From the NCBI GenBank assembly GCA_034668825.1, contig JAXDOR010000043.1, positions 1 through 43,922 of the forward strand: a stretch of DNA of 43,922 nt, read 5' to 3'. Shown in pieces: positions 8,019 to 15,534 of this stretch. Position 1 is the stretch's first letter; the number at the start of each line of letters is the position of its first letter. The DNA is from CANKHA01 sp034668825 (GTDB lineage Bacteria; Pseudomonadota; Alphaproteobacteria; Rhizobiales; Xanthobacteraceae). The position numbers and the translations under genes are program-made. The notes under the pieces were generated by a model that did not search any database, was not told the DNA's origin, and worked only from the letters and a program-made list of their open reading frames with translations.

Positions 8019-8618
8019 TCATTTTCCCAACTTCGCGCAGTCCGCATGCCGGTGGCATGTCACCAGATGATCGTTGACCATGCCCACCGCCTGCATGAAG
8101 GCATAGACGATGGTCGGTCCGCAGAATTTGAAGCCGCGGCGCGCCAGCTCCTTGGAGATTTTCCGCGATAGCTCGGTTTCCGCCGGCACCTGCGCCATGC
8201 TGCGGAAGCGGTTGATCTGCGGCTTTCCATCGACGAAGTCCCACAACAACTCGGAAAAGCCTTTGTCCTTTTCCATGGCGTCGAGCCACGCCCGCGCCGA
8301 GAGGATAGTGCCCTCGATCTTGGCGCGGTTGCGCACGATCCCGGCGTCCTGCATCAGCCGCTCGACTTTGCTTGGTGTGTAGCGCGCGATCTTGACCGGA
8401 TCGAAGCCGCCGAAGGCGCGGCGGAAATTCTCGCGCTTGCGGAGAATTGTGATCCACGACAATCCAGCTTGGAAGCCATCAAGCACAAGTTTTTCGTAGA
8501 GCGCGCGGTCGTCGTATTCCGGCACGCCCCATTCCTCGTCGTGATAGGCGAGATAGAGCGGGTCCTGCTTCGGCCAAGGGCAGCGCGCCAGATCGGAGTG
8601 GGGCAGGGTAGGACTCAT
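8019..8618 (-). CDS. tag: DNA-3-methyladenine glycosylase I
   Basis: Tag excises 3-methyladenine from alkylated DNA. The 199-residue protein has the full family set: CPWPKQDPLYLAYHDEEWG with Cys13 and His26, and HLVTC near the C terminus (H-x3-C), which together form the zinc site; and LDGFQAGLSWITILRKRE, the substrate pocket. The Glu reported in the E. coli pocket is Asp here (LDG), a common variant. The ATG at 8618 overlaps the ygfZ stop codon by 4 nt (ATGA), so the two genes are translationally coupled, with tag second. An earlier in-frame ATG at 8660 inside ygfZ is less likely. Confidence 0.95.
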   Translation of the reverse strand: MSPTLPHSDLARCPWPKQDPLYLAYHDEEWGVPEYDDRALYEKLVLDGFQAGLSWITILRKRENFRRAFGGFDPVKIARYTPSKVERLMQDAGIVRNRAKIEGTILSARAWLDAMEKDKGFSELLWDFVDGKPQINRFRSMAQVPAETELSRKISKELARRGFKFCGPTIVYAFMQAVGMVNDHLVTCHRHADCAKLGK

Positions 8619-9505
8619 TCCGCCGCCTTGATCTCGCCCGGCCACGCAAACCGCGCCCATTCCGGCTTCACCGGCCGCACCGCTACGCCGCCGGCGAGCA
8701 GCGCTATGCCCTTCGCCAGCGCGTCCTCGACGCGATCCAATCGCAACATCGCCAGGCCGCGGCCGTTGGCTGTCGAGCCAAGCCTGCCCACTTCTTTCTC
8801 TCCCGCCATGATCGCCATCCCCGGTTCCGGCGCGAAGCCGTCATAGGCAATCGGCACGATGCGCGTGCGCGCGGTGCCGCGATGCTCGACGCGGGAGACA
8901 ACTTCCTGGCCGATGTAACAGCCCTTGGTGAAATCGACGCCGCCAAGCTGATCCATGTCGGTCTCGTGGGGAAAAGCGTCGCCATAGCTGAAGTCGACAC
9001 CGCCGCGCGGCACGCCGCGCGCGATGCGATGCGCCTCGTAGGCGGAGATATCGACAAGTTCGGCGCCGAGAGCGGCCGTCGCGTCGGCGGCGAGATGCGG
9101 CGGCAGGATGCAGCGCAGTCCGAGCGCGGCAAGGCGAGGGTCCGGATAGACCAGGCCGTGTTCCGTTTTGCCTGTTCCGTTCCAGACCGCCAGCACGCCG
9201 AGCGTCTCCGAAAGATTTTCGACAGTGATCTTGGCGCGCAGGCGATAGAAGTTGAGACGTTCGACCAGCATCGGCGCCAGCGCCCGCGGGCAATCGAGGA
9301 AGAAAGAGCCACCGTCGGTAGCTTCAGCCTCGACCGCTATAAAATCGACAATGATCTTGCCCTGCGGCGTCAGCAGCGCGGCGAACTGCGCCGATCCCGG
9401 CGTCACCTTGTCGATATTGGTGGTGAGCAGCCCATTGAGAAATCGCCGGGCGTCGCCGCCAGCGACCTTGACCACGCCTCGATTGGAAAGGAGGGCTGCC
9501 TGCAT
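8615..9505 (-). CDS. ygfZ: Folate-binding YgfZ/GcvT-like iron-sulfur maintenance protein
   Basis: YgfZ proteins bind tetrahydrofolate and support assembly or repair of some Fe-S enzymes (MiaB is a known client in E. coli). The 296-residue sequence contains the diagnostic K-G-C-Y-x-G-Q-E motif at 194-201 (KGCYIGQEVVSR) with the conserved Cys196. The GcvT-like folate domain precedes it (FLNGLLTTNIDKV, LLTPQGKIIVDF). It is the first gene of the ygfZ-tag pair and ends in a 4-nt overlap with tag. A 10-bp perfect inverted repeat (9520-9553) lies 15 nt upstream of its start. Confidence 0.93.
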   Translation of the reverse strand: MQAALLSNRGVVKVAGGDARRFLNGLLTTNIDKVTPGSAQFAALLTPQGKIIVDFIAVEAEATDGGSFFLDCPRALAPMLVERLNFYRLRAKITVENLSETLGVLAVWNGTGKTEHGLVYPDPRLAALGLRCILPPHLAADATAALGAELVDISAYEAHRIARGVPRGGVDFSYGDAFPHETDMDQLGGVDFTKGCYIGQEVVSRVEHRGTARTRIVPIAYDGFAPEPGMAIMAGEKEVGRLGSTANGRGLAMLRLDRVEDALAKGIALLAGGVAVRPVKPEWARFAWPGEIKAAE

Positions 9506-9519
9506 TCCAAACCCTTACA

Positions 9520-9553
9520 GTGTTCGCGGAAAAACGTAAGCCGCCGCGAACAC
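9520..9553. promoter_or_regulatory. Perfect 10-bp inverted repeat in front of ygfZ
   Basis: GTGTTCGCGG (9520-9529) and CCGCGAACAC (9544-9553) are exact inverse complements separated by 14 nt. The repeat sits in the short leader of ygfZ. It could be an operator, or a 5'-UTR hairpin near the ribosome-binding site. No poly-T run follows on either strand, so it is not a standard terminator. Confidence 0.5.
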
Positions 9554-9599
9554 GTCTCAAGGAGATCGCGAGGTTAAGCGAATTAAATCAGCTTCAAAC

Positions 9600-9657
9600 A
9601 TATAAACGTGCGATATGCAATCTTAGATTGTTTTGCTTGATTTGAAAGCGTTTATAT
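9600..9657. promoter_or_regulatory. Widely spaced inverted repeat upstream of the response regulator
   Basis: ATATAAACG (9600-9608) and CGTTTATAT (9649-9657) are perfect 9-bp inverse complements, 40 nt apart, in an AT-rich stretch of a 283-nt intergenic region (9506-9788). They could be two facing operator half-sites. The rest of the gap shows no gene. Confidence 0.4.
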
Positions 9658-9788
9658 TTGCTTCGCGCTGTTCTTATCCGCGGTGGAGGAGAGTAAACCT
9701 CTCCGAGCGGGGAGCTGTTCCGCATGACTCGATCAAACAAAGCGCAGTTCCAAGCGAACCTTTGGCGGATGACGCCGGTTATCCACCC

Positions 9789-10544
9789 ATGAGCAGCAGC
9801 GAACTTATTTCCCTGCAATTGTTGATCGTGTTCCGCACCGACGCGGACCGCGAGCTTTTGCGCCGCGGCGCCAGCTTGGCCTCGGTGCCGGCTGAGGTTG
9901 TCGAGGCCGATAACGCGGCCGCCGCCAAGTCGCTGCTGGCGAGTGGCGGCATCGATATCGTACTCGTGGAGGCCGCCTTACCGGCCGAGGACAAGGCGAC
10001 GGTGAGCCAAGCCGCCCGCAAGGCTCCCGGCAGTCCGTTCGTCGTCATCGTCGGAACCGACACCGACAGCACCGATGCCGATGGTTTCATCGCGCGGCCG
10101 AGGACGGTGCTTCAGGCGCAGTCCGTCATCGACCGCAGCATCCGTGTGCGGATTCCGCGGCGCGTTCTGGTGGTCGACGATTCCGCGCCGATGCGAGGCA
10201 TCGTGCGCAAGATTTTGTTGGCGAGTAAATTTCCGCTGGAAGTCGCGGAAGCGGGTGAGGGGGTCCAGGCCCTGGAAGAATTGCGCGGCGGCGCTTTCGA
10301 TATCGTCTTTCTCGACTGCAACATGCCGGGTCTCGACGGTTTCGGCACCTTGGCGGAACTCAAGCAGACGCATCGCGATGTCATGGTGGTGATGATGACA
10401 TCGGTGGACGATAAAACTTTTGCCGATCGTGCGCGCGACGCCGGTGCCACTGCCTTCTTGATGAAACCGTTTTTTCCCTCCGACATCGATGCCGTGCTTT
10501 ATCGCTTTTACCAGATGGAAGGCCCGGCGCGCCGCACGGGGTAG
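9789..10544 (+). CDS. Two-domain response regulator with a degenerate first receiver
   Basis: This 251-residue protein has two receiver-like folds and no DNA-binding output. The second (about 125-240) is complete: Asp130-Asp131 (VVDDS), phosphoacceptor Asp176 (FLDCNMPG), Thr204 (MMTS) and Lys226 (LMKPF). The first (about 8-115) has lost the acidic pair, and Glu61 (VLVEAALP) stands where the phosphoacceptor Asp would be. This resembles a pseudo-receiver or phosphomimetic domain. Such stand-alone proteins often act in phosphorelays, motility or chemotaxis switching. No histidine kinase is encoded nearby, so the partner is unknown. The ATG at 9789 is preferred; upstream in-frame sequence is low-complexity intergenic DNA. 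Confidence 0.83.
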   Translation: MSSSELISLQLLIVFRTDADRELLRRGASLASVPAEVVEADNAAAAKSLLASGGIDIVLVEAALPAEDKATVSQAARKAPGSPFVVIVGTDTDSTDADGFIARPRTVLQAQSVIDRSIRVRIPRRVLVVDDSAPMRGIVRKILLASKFPLEVAEAGEGVQALEELRGGAFDIVFLDCNMPGLDGFGTLAELKQTHRDVMVVMMTSVDDKTFADRARDAGATAFLMKPFFPSDIDAVLYRFYQMEGPARRTG

Positions 10545-10687
10545 CGTCGATCGAGTCTAAGCGGCTAAAGTGGTCTAATTTGAACAGCCGAGTGGGCATC
10601 GCCGTGATACTGCCAGTCATACCAAGGCGGTCTAGCTGGCTTCGTGGCTGAAAACACGACTGCTCCGCCTCCATCACAGGAGCGCGG

Positions 10688-10927
10688 ATGCCTCGCTATT
10701 TTTTCCATGTCGAAGACGGCAAGCGCTTCCTTGACAAAACCGGCGAAGATTTGCCGAGTTTGGAGGCTGCGCGGGACACAGCCACGCGGACGACTGTTGA
10801 CCTGCTGAAGGGTGGTTTCAAAGATGGTATGTGGAACGGTGATCCCTGGCGCATTTGGGTCACCGATGAACCGCTAGGCAAAGGCAAGACGCTTCTGACA
10901 CTGTGTTTTACGGCGGAGTCCTGCTGA
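10688..10927 (+). CDS. DUF6894-type small protein
   Basis: This 79-residue protein starts MPRYFFHVEDGKRFLDKTGEDLPSLEAARDTA, the hallmark of DUF6894, a family of unknown function that is abundant in Hyphomicrobiales. The usual C-terminal pattern (WRIWVTDEPLGKGKTLLTLCF) is present, so it looks intact. An AGGAG lies 7 nt before the ATG. The gene stands alone and converges with tonB. No function can be assigned. Confidence 0.8.
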   Translation: MPRYFFHVEDGKRFLDKTGEDLPSLEAARDTATRTTVDLLKGGFKDGMWNGDPWRIWVTDEPLGKGKTLLTLCFTAESC

Positions 10928-10999
10928 GCGCGGTCTGGCCGAGTTCTAACCCAAAAAAGCTCGGCGAGCTTGGACGCGCTTGACGCCGCCGACGCTAAA

Positions 11000-11677
11000 T
11001 CAGTGCAAAGTAAAGCGGATGGGCACTGTTAGATCGATACGGGCCTGGGTCATTTCCGGGGGAAACGGCGGGAATGGCTGCGCGCGCTGGACCATTGCCA
11101 AAACCTCCTGGTCTAATTCCGGGTAGCCAGAGCTGCGAACGATATGCTCTGCCAGCACTCCGCCATTGCGATTAAGGCTGAAGCTGAGCGTCACCGCGCC
11201 TTGCTCGTTGCGGGCGCGTGCGCCGGAGGGATAGCGTTGAGCGCGGCGCAATTGCGCGGCGACCGAGCCCTCCCACGAAGCACGTACTCCCGGCGGGACA
11301 GCGGTGTTTCGAGGCGCGGCCGCGGCGGCGGCCGGCTTGCGTTCAGCACGCTTGATGGGCTGCGGCGGCTTCGGGCGATCCGGCTGCACGATGATCGGCG
11401 AGGGTAGCGGTTCGATTTGAGGCGCCGGCTCGATCACTTGCGGTTCCGGTGGCGGTTCCGTCACCTCTGGTTCCGGCGGCGCGTCGGCGGCCAAAGGCGC
11501 CAAGTCGATGAGCACGGCGCCGGCTTCGGGTTCCACAGAACTTTGCTCCCGCGCCAGCCACAAATACGTGGCCATCAGGCCGAGATGCACCGCCAGCACG
11601 ATTGCGGCAGCCAGACTCCAGCGTCCGATCCCGAGATCGTCGGGTTCATTCAACAGAGCAACAGCGCGCGCTGTCAT
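11000..11677 (-). CDS. tonB: Energy transducer TonB
   Basis: TonB transmits inner-membrane proton-motive energy to outer-membrane receptors. The 225-residue protein has a cytoplasmic N terminus, one membrane anchor (about 20-42, SLAAAIVLAVHLGLMATYLWL), a Pro/Glu-rich periplasmic spacer (about 65-115, with EPPPEPQVIEPAPQIEP) and a C-terminal TonB domain (about 135-225, AQRYPSGARARNEQGAVTLSFSL, SSGYPELDQEVLAMVQRAQPFPPFP). Its ATG overlaps the exbD stop by 4 nt, so it is coupled to exbD. It is the last gene of the receptor-exbB-exbD-tonB run, and probably serves the receptor at 13057-15255. Confidence 0.93.
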   Translation of the reverse strand: MTARAVALLNEPDDLGIGRWSLAAAIVLAVHLGLMATYLWLAREQSSVEPEAGAVLIDLAPLAADAPPEPEVTEPPPEPQVIEPAPQIEPLPSPIIVQPDRPKPPQPIKRAERKPAAAAAAPRNTAVPPGVRASWEGSVAAQLRRAQRYPSGARARNEQGAVTLSFSLNRNGGVLAEHIVRSSGYPELDQEVLAMVQRAQPFPPFPPEMTQARIDLTVPIRFTLH

Positions 11678-12099
11678 TTGCCGTCACGGTTTTCCAAAGC
11701 GACCAGAGCTACCTTGAGATAACCGGCGGCGCGTAAGGCATTCATGATTTCCATGACGTTCCCATAGCTCACGCTGCGGTCGGCGCGCAGGAAGATACGC
11801 TCGTCACGGTTATTTTGGGTGGTGGCCGCAAGCGCCGTGGCCAACGCATCGCGCGCGACGATCTCATCTCCGATCGTGAGTTGGAGATCGGATTTCACCG
11901 TCAGATACACCGGCTGGTCGGGCCGCTGTTGCGGCTCGGCGTTGGCGGACGGCAGATTCACCGCCACATCCACCGTCGCCAGCGGTGCCGCGATCATGAA
12001 TATGATCAACAGCACGAGGATGACATCGATAAATGGCGTGACGTTGATCTCGTGGGTTTCGGCGAAGTCGTCTTCTTCGCGGGCGAGACGGAGGGCCAT
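11674..12099 (-). CDS. exbD: Biopolymer transport protein ExbD
   Basis: ExbD forms the proton channel with ExbB. The 141-residue protein has one N-terminal helix with the critical Asp in INVTPFIDVILVLLIIFMIAAPL, followed by a periplasmic domain ending RAAGYLKVALVALEN. The ATG at 12099 is chosen because MALRLAREEDDF matches relatives and it lies 4 nt beyond the exbB stop; an ATG at 12117 would overlap exbB. The GCGGA upstream is a weak ribosome-binding site, as expected for a coupled gene. Confidence 0.93.
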   Translation of the reverse strand: MALRLAREEDDFAETHEINVTPFIDVILVLLIIFMIAAPLATVDVAVNLPSANAEPQQRPDQPVYLTVKSDLQLTIGDEIVARDALATALAATTQNNRDERIFLRADRSVSYGNVMEIMNALRAAGYLKVALVALENRDGK

Positions 12100-12103
12100 G
12101 GCG

Positions 12104-12985
12104 TTATTCCGCCGCACGCGCGGCGAAGCCGTGATGGCGCTCGCTGTCGCGGCTGACGAGCCGCATCACCAATACACCGGCGTCGGCGATCAGCGCGCGG
12201 TAGCTGCCGATCGAGCGGGTGAAGGCATTGTAGATGACAACGGCGGGTATGGCGGCGAACAGGCCGAGCGCCGTTGCCAGCAGCGCCTCGGCAATGCCGG
12301 GCGCCACCACCGCGAGATTTGTCGTGTGCGCGTTGGAAATGCCGATGAAGCTGTTCATGATGCCCCACACCGTGCCGAGCAAACCAACGAAAGGCGCGGT
12401 GGCACCGATAGTCGCGATGATACCCATGCCCCTGCCGACCCGGCGTCCGGCACCGATTTGGATGCGTTCGAGAAGCCAGGAGACGCGCTCCTTCAACGCC
12501 TCGGCGCTTGTCGTGTCATTGGAGAGCTTTGCCTCGGCGCTGGCGGTACGCACCAGTTTCGCCACCGCGTCGTTGTTGCCGCCGATACGCCGGTCTGCTT
12601 CCGCGAGCGAGTTTGCGTTTTCCAGCACACGCATCGCGGCCCGCGCTTTGTTCTTGGCGGATCGCAATTCAATTGTCTTGGCGACCCACACCGTCCAGGT
12701 CACCAGCGAGGCGATCAGAAGGCCGATCATGATGGCTTTCACCACCACGTCGGCATTCATGAACATGCCCAGCGGCGAGAGATCGCGCGGAAGGACAGCG
12801 GAAGCAATTAGGTCTGGGGCAGGAACAGCAGAATCAGATGATGGAGTCTGTGCCACGGCGGCGCAGGCCAGCATCAGCGCAGACGCGATGCCGACCATCA
12901 AAGAAACGCATCTGCGCGCCCATGGGCTGGGTGCGCATCGATCCACTCCCGGCCAAGTTCTGCGTTGCATCGAGACGGATCTCAT
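12104..12985 (-). CDS. exbB: Biopolymer transport protein ExbB (MotA/TolQ family)
   Basis: ExbB scaffolds the TonB motor in the inner membrane. The 293-residue protein has an N-terminal export signal-like segment (SLMVGIASALMLACAAVAQ), which is found in the long ExbB subclass, then a first membrane helix (ADVVVKAIMIGLLIASLVTWTVWV) and the conserved paired helices GMGIIATIGATAPFVGLLGTVWGIMNSF and GIAEALLATALGLFAAIPAVVIYN. The ATG at 12985 has AGGAAGG 7 nt upstream, a better site than the TTG at 12991. The 71-nt gap to the receptor gene upstream on the same strand suggests a four-gene operon. Confidence 0.93.
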   Translation of the reverse strand: MRSVSMQRRTWPGVDRCAPSPWARRCVSLMVGIASALMLACAAVAQTPSSDSAVPAPDLIASAVLPRDLSPLGMFMNADVVVKAIMIGLLIASLVTWTVWVAKTIELRSAKNKARAAMRVLENANSLAEADRRIGGNNDAVAKLVRTASAEAKLSNDTTSAEALKERVSWLLERIQIGAGRRVGRGMGIIATIGATAPFVGLLGTVWGIMNSFIGISNAHTTNLAVVAPGIAEALLATALGLFAAIPAVVIYNAFTRSIGSYRALIADAGVLVMRLVSRDSERHHGFAARAAE

Positions 12986-13056
12986 AGCCAATCCTTCCTG
13001 TCATTCTATCGAACCCAACGTGCATAACACCTGCATGAAAACCGCGGGGCCGCTTC

Positions 13057-15255
13057 TCAGTAGCTTGCGGTCAGCGCCACCCGCACCGCCCGCGGCGATC
13101 CTGGCTGGATGTTGTTGTTACCGTCGGCCGTCGAGTAGTATTTCGCGCCGAAGATGTTTTCGACATTGATCTGCGCGCGTAGATTTTTGTCGTACTTCCA
13201 GAATACGGCACCGTCGATCCGCATATAGCCGGGCAGCACCACAGCGTCGTCTGCCGCGGCGTAAAAATTCGACGAACTGATCACGCCGACGCCGGCACCC
13301 CACATGTCGTTGAAGTCGTAGCGATTCCACAGGCTGGCCTGGTGGTAGGGCACGAGTTGCGCCCGGTTGCCCGGAAGCACTGCCGTGGAGGTCGCGCCGA
13401 CAATGCGGGCGTCGGTATACGCGTAGCCCGCGGTTATCTGCCACTTGTCGGTGACGTAGCCTGTCAGCGAGGTTTCGACCCCGCGCACCTGTGTTGCGCC
13501 ATTCAGGATAAAAAATCCGACATTCACAGGATCGGCGAAACGCTGGTTGGTGCGGTCGAGTTGATAGAGCGCCGTGGCCCACTGCAGGCGCGGCGTCACA
13601 TCCCACTTGAATCCAACTTCCTTGTTGATGAACTTTTCCGGTTCGGCGGCCGCGGTGCCGGGCGTCAGCCCGCCGAATTGATCGCCGGACGCGGGCAAAT
13701 AGGAGACGCTGTAGCTTGCATAGAGCGAAAGCGGCTCGACCGGCTTCACCACGACGCCGATGCGCGGCGAAACCAGATTATCCGTCCGGCTGAACTGAGC
13801 ACCGAAGGGAAGGACGAAGCCTGTCGTCGAGAAGTTGGGATTGAGATTGGTATAGGACAGCTCGAACCGGTCAAACCGGATACCGCCGATGATCTGCAGC
13901 CAGCGGGTCACTTCGACCTGATCCTGCACATAGGCCGCTGCGAGATTGAGGTCGGTCTTGTTGCGTGCGTCCGTCGCCAGACCCGAAAAGACCACCGGCT
14001 GGAAGGATACCGGATTAGACGCCGGAATCGGGTCGGAATTCACCGTGCCATTGCCGAAGATCCCGCTGAAGCGGGCATTCGCCGACTTCTGGTTGCCAAA
14101 TTCGGTGCCGAACAGCGCGGTGTGCTTCACCGGACCGGTGAGGAATTTGTAGGTCCAGTCGGTCTGGTTAAAGAGGTTCTGCCGGTCATTGCTGTTGTTG
14201 TAGGCCGAAAGCGTGAGGTTGCCCGCCGCATTCACGGCGCTGCCCGGATAGACATTCTGGTAAAACCGTTTGTAATCGGCAAAACGTGTCTGGCTCTTCA
14301 CCTTCAGTCCGCTGTCGAAATCATGCTCGACGGTGGTGGTCGCGATGTTCTGGGTCGACGGCGTGTAGCTCAGCGCCGGATTGCCGAAGAACTGCGAGGG
14401 CGCCGCCGGGAAATACGGCTGCCCATTCTGCGACGGGATACCCCGATCTGCCGTCCGGCGGTCGCGAAAATGCTCGTAGCTGAATTTGATCCGGGTGTCG
14501 GCGGTCGGCGTCCAGGTGAAGGTCGGATTGAAGCCGTAACGCTTCATGTGGAAGTAGTCGCGATAGCCATCGCTATCCTCATAGATTGCATTGAGGCGCG
14601 CGGCGAAACTGTCGGTGACCTTGCCGCCGAAGTCCGTCGAGATGCGCTTGTCGTTGTAGGAGCCGCCCTGCACGGTCACCTCGCGGATCGGCGTGCCATC
14701 CGCCTCCTTGAGCACGCGGTTGAGCACGCCGCCGCCGCCGCCGCGGCCGAAGATCATCGCATTCGGACCTTTCAGGATCTCGATGCGCTCGGAATTGTAG
14801 AGATCACGATAGATCTGCGCGTCGTCGCGCATGCCGTTGACGAAGAAGTCGGCAGTCGAGCTTTGGCCGCGGATGACGATCTGGTCGCGGTTGCCTTCGC
14901 CCTGATGCCAGTTGACGCCAGGAACATAGCGCACGACGTCCTCGATCCGCTGCGCGCCGGTGTCCTTGATCTGCTGCTTGGTGACCACGTTGATCGCCTG
15001 CGGGATGTCCCGCAGCGGCGTGTCTGTTTTCGTCGCCGTCGATGTGCCTGTCGTTAGATATCCGGTGGTGCCGGAATTACCTTCAACAGTGATCGTCTCA
15101 AGCTCGATCGCTTGCGCATTTGCGTCGAGCGCGGCGCTTGTCGACTGATTTCTCGTTGGTTCTGCGGCAGCGTCCATGATCTCGCATCCGCTCATCGTGA
15201 TAACTGTTGTCGCCAGCAATATCTGGATGCGACCGCTTGTCCCGCGTATGCCCAT
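13057..15255 (-). CDS. TonB-dependent siderophore receptor (Fiu/FhuE-like)
   Basis: A 732-residue outer-membrane receptor for an iron-siderophore complex. An N-terminal export signal precedes a TonB box (ETITV, 53-57). Next comes the plug domain (about 75-210; PLRDIPQAINVVTKQQIKDTGAQRIEDVVRYVPGV, then DQIVIRGQSSTADFFVNGMRDDAQIYRD and ERIEILKGPNAMIFGRGGGGG). The rest is the 22-strand barrel, ending in an aromatic residue (VRVALTASY). The DFFVNGMRD plug and Gly-rich loop resemble catecholate-type receptors, but the ligand cannot be fixed from sequence. The region before cleavage contains a lipobox-like TMSGC, which is unusual for this class and probably chance. Its promoter is overlapped by a perfect palindrome; exbB-exbD-tonB follow. 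Confidence 0.9.
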   Translation of the reverse strand: MGIRGTSGRIQILLATTVITMSGCEIMDAAAEPTRNQSTSAALDANAQAIELETITVEGNSGTTGYLTTGTSTATKTDTPLRDIPQAINVVTKQQIKDTGAQRIEDVVRYVPGVNWHQGEGNRDQIVIRGQSSTADFFVNGMRDDAQIYRDLYNSERIEILKGPNAMIFGRGGGGGVLNRVLKEADGTPIREVTVQGGSYNDKRISTDFGGKVTDSFAARLNAIYEDSDGYRDYFHMKRYGFNPTFTWTPTADTRIKFSYEHFRDRRTADRGIPSQNGQPYFPAAPSQFFGNPALSYTPSTQNIATTTVEHDFDSGLKVKSQTRFADYKRFYQNVYPGSAVNAAGNLTLSAYNNSNDRQNLFNQTDWTYKFLTGPVKHTALFGTEFGNQKSANARFSGIFGNGTVNSDPIPASNPVSFQPVVFSGLATDARNKTDLNLAAAYVQDQVEVTRWLQIIGGIRFDRFELSYTNLNPNFSTTGFVLPFGAQFSRTDNLVSPRIGVVVKPVEPLSLYASYSVSYLPASGDQFGGLTPGTAAAEPEKFINKEVGFKWDVTPRLQWATALYQLDRTNQRFADPVNVGFFILNGATQVRGVETSLTGYVTDKWQITAGYAYTDARIVGATSTAVLPGNRAQLVPYHQASLWNRYDFNDMWGAGVGVISSSNFYAAADDAVVLPGYMRIDGAVFWKYDKNLRAQINVENIFGAKYYSTADGNNNIQPGSPRAVRVALTASY

Positions 15256-15335
15256 ACTCCTACCCCTGTCTGTTGGGCTTCGCTTGCGCCATGCGCCGCA
15301 ATGCCCAGGCCCAGAGGCCCTTTAGGTGGGAGAAA

Positions 15336-15387
15336 ATATTGTTGCAATATCAATGATTTATAGCTCTTCCAATGTATAATTGGAAGA
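15336..15387 (-). promoter_or_regulatory. Receptor promoter overlapped by two palindromes
   Basis: On the receptor strand, -35-like TTCCAA (15380-15385) and -10 TATAAA (15357-15362) are separated by 17 nt. A perfect 9-bp inverted repeat, TCTTCCAAT (15365-15373) and ATTGGAAGA (15379-15387) around a 5-nt centre, covers the -35 and most of the spacer. A second palindrome, ATATTG-TTG-CAATAT (15336-15350), falls at the expected start of transcription. This is a classic repressor-occlusion layout. Neither matches the Fur, Irr or RirA consensus sequences I know. The rest of the 279-nt gap (15256-15534) shows no gene. Confidence 0.5.
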
Positions 15388-15534
15388 ATTCGAAAACAGG
15401 AGCTACGGCCCGCAAACAATTCGGGTTTTCGTCTCGTTGCTCGATAGCGGCACCGGGAAAAATAATTTCCAAGTTGGCGGCGGCTCCAAGATCGCGAGCG
15501 TTGAATACGGTGTCGCATCGTTTATCCGTCGCCG

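Noticed and set aside
13342..15057. 571-codon frame antisense to the siderophore receptor
   Set aside because: The opposite strand encodes a full receptor with all motifs; this product is His/Arg/Val rich with no fold signature.
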